NCBI GenBank assembly: GCA_934670175.1
Contig: CAKUOX010000060.1
Span: 1-14,173, forward strand
Direction of reading: 5' to 3'
Source of the DNA: an uncultured Clostridia bacterium
Lineage (GTDB): Bacteria > Bacillota > Clostridia > Christensenellales > Aristaeellaceae
Length of the DNA: 14,173 nt
The notes beneath the pieces are model-generated. The model made no database searches, was not told the origin of the DNA, and was given only the letters and a program-made list of their open reading frames with translations. Positions within the stretch are counted from its first letter, which is position 1, and each line of letters starts with the position of its first letter. The position numbers and the translations under genes are program-made. Positions 13,727 through 14,173 of the stretch are shown here, piece by piece.

Positions 13727-13965
13727 AGTTTGCGGCCGTGGGCAAGCATCACCAGCTACGGCACAACGCCCTTGATGATGCCGATCTTCGCGCTTCGCGA
13801 GAAACGATGGACGAAAGCGTCACGCTCACCATTTTCGAAGAACGCCTGAATTACGATTCGATTGAGAAATGGTTCCTGATGAGTATGCAGTCTCAGATAC
13901 CGCTGGAATGTGGCGTCATCCTCTACGAGCGAAAAGCGCAGCTGCCTTCAGCAGATCTGCCTTGA
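13727..13965 (+). pseudogene. Probable 3' remnant of an unidentified gene (exonuclease-like fragment)
   Basis: A frame different from that of the MFS gene is open to a TGA at 13963-13965. Its only ATG in this region that gives a longer reading lies inside the MFS gene and has no ribosome binding site. Just after the MFS stop it reads KHHQLRHNALDDADLRA, which resembles the HxAxDD motif (ExoIII) of DEDDh 3'-5' exonucleases. The rest (TIFEERLNYDSIEKWFLM onward) I do not recognise. Base composition is less GC-rich than in the neighbours. It may be the tail of a gene removed by deletion, or a small unrecognised gene starting at 13807. Confidence 0.35.
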
Positions 13966-13988
13966 ATCCATATAGAAGATAGAAGCAT

Positions 13989-14021
13989 GGTCGGCGAGTT
14001 CCTTATAAGAGCTCGCCGACC
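13989..14021. other. 10 bp perfect hairpin downstream of the remnant
   Basis: GGTCGGCGAG (13989-13998) and CTCGCCGACC (14012-14021) with a 13 nt loop. The following GCATAGATTTGGTTTT is only loosely T-rich, so it is at best a weak plus-strand terminator for the preceding transcript. Confidence 0.45.
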
Positions 14022-14060
14022 CGCATAGATTTGGTTTTGATGATCTCTGCACTGCAAAGA

Positions 14061-14090
14061 AAATTCCTTCCCTTGTGAGGGAAGGAATTT
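14061..14090 (-). terminator. Terminator of tRNA-Asp
   Basis: A perfect 13 bp stem, AAATTCCTTCCCT (14061-14073) and AGGGAAGGAATTT (14078-14090), has a 4 nt loop. On the minus strand it begins 7 nt after the tRNA 3' end and ends in ATTTTCTTT. Confidence 0.8.
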
Positions 14091-14097
14091 AAAAATT

Positions 14098-14173
14098 TGG
14101 CGATGCGGAAGGGGCTCGAACCCTCGACCTCCAGCGTGACAGGCTGGCATTCTAACCAACTGAACTACCGCAC
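14098..14173 (-). tRNA. tRNA-Asp (anticodon GUC), first base outside the window
   Basis: Read on the minus strand it folds as a complete tRNA. The acceptor strand TGCGG pairs with CCGCA, with position 2 G pairing to T71; the expected G1 lies one base beyond the window. The D stem is GTTC/GAAT, the anticodon stem CCAGC/GCTGG with loop CTGTCAC (anticodon GTC), and the T arm GAGGG-TTCGAGC-CCCTT. Discriminator G and an encoded CCA (14098-14100) complete it. G as discriminator and GUC fit aspartate. Confidence 0.95.

Noticed and set aside
13923..14159. Minus-strand frame through the tRNA gene
   Set aside because: Its beginning (GGRGFEPLPHRQ) is the familiar spurious translation of a tRNA gene, here tRNA-Asp.

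Overview
The window is GC-rich bacterial chromosome. It has strong AGGAG-type ribosome binding sites, two TTG starts, sigma-A-type promoters and a greA-lysS pair. Together these suggest a high-GC member of the Clostridia (Firmicutes); this is an inference, since no rRNA or other marker settles it. Housekeeping genes sit in the middle and transport and regulatory genes on either side.

Layout. 1-386: four tandem copies of a 90-102 bp unit that folds into three hairpins. 401-4919, minus strand: a complete ABC importer of the FbpABC/AfuABC type, transcribed from a consensus-like promoter near 4900 in the order binding protein (3782-4831), fused double permease (1579-3600), ATPase (458-1537), then a terminator at 401-444. 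A terminator and two further hairpins separate the binding-protein gene from the permease gene. 4976-6400, plus strand: a GNAT acetyltransferase and a SpoU/TrmH-type RNA methyltransferase overlapping by ATGA. 6426-8656, plus strand: greA and lysS behind a TTGACA-17-TATAAT promoter, ending at a bidirectional terminator (8711-8752) shared with the convergent gene. 8781-10624, minus strand: an EamA/DMT permease and an AraC-type regulator. 10978-13726, plus strand: a paralogous AraC-type regulator, a HAD phosphatase and an MFS transporter. 13727-13965: a probable gene remnant. 14098-14173, minus strand: tRNA-Asp(GUC), lacking only its first base at the window edge, with its own terminator.

How the genes may work together. 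The importer is self-contained; its substrate (hexose phosphate, phosphonate or iron) cannot be fixed, although the binding protein lacks the adjacent tyrosines of classical FbpA. The two AraC regulators are clear paralogues that start within 353 bp of each other and point apart, each followed by its own transporter (DMT on one side, HAD-MFS on the other). This looks like a duplicated regulator-plus-transporter module. The second regulator carries an unusual cluster of cysteines in its DNA-binding half and is preceded by a possible 40-codon leader ORF.

No phage, CRISPR, insertion sequence or recognisable defence system is visible. The most unusual items are the structured tandem repeats at the left edge, the large extracytoplasmic insertion in the fused permease, and the paired regulator locus.
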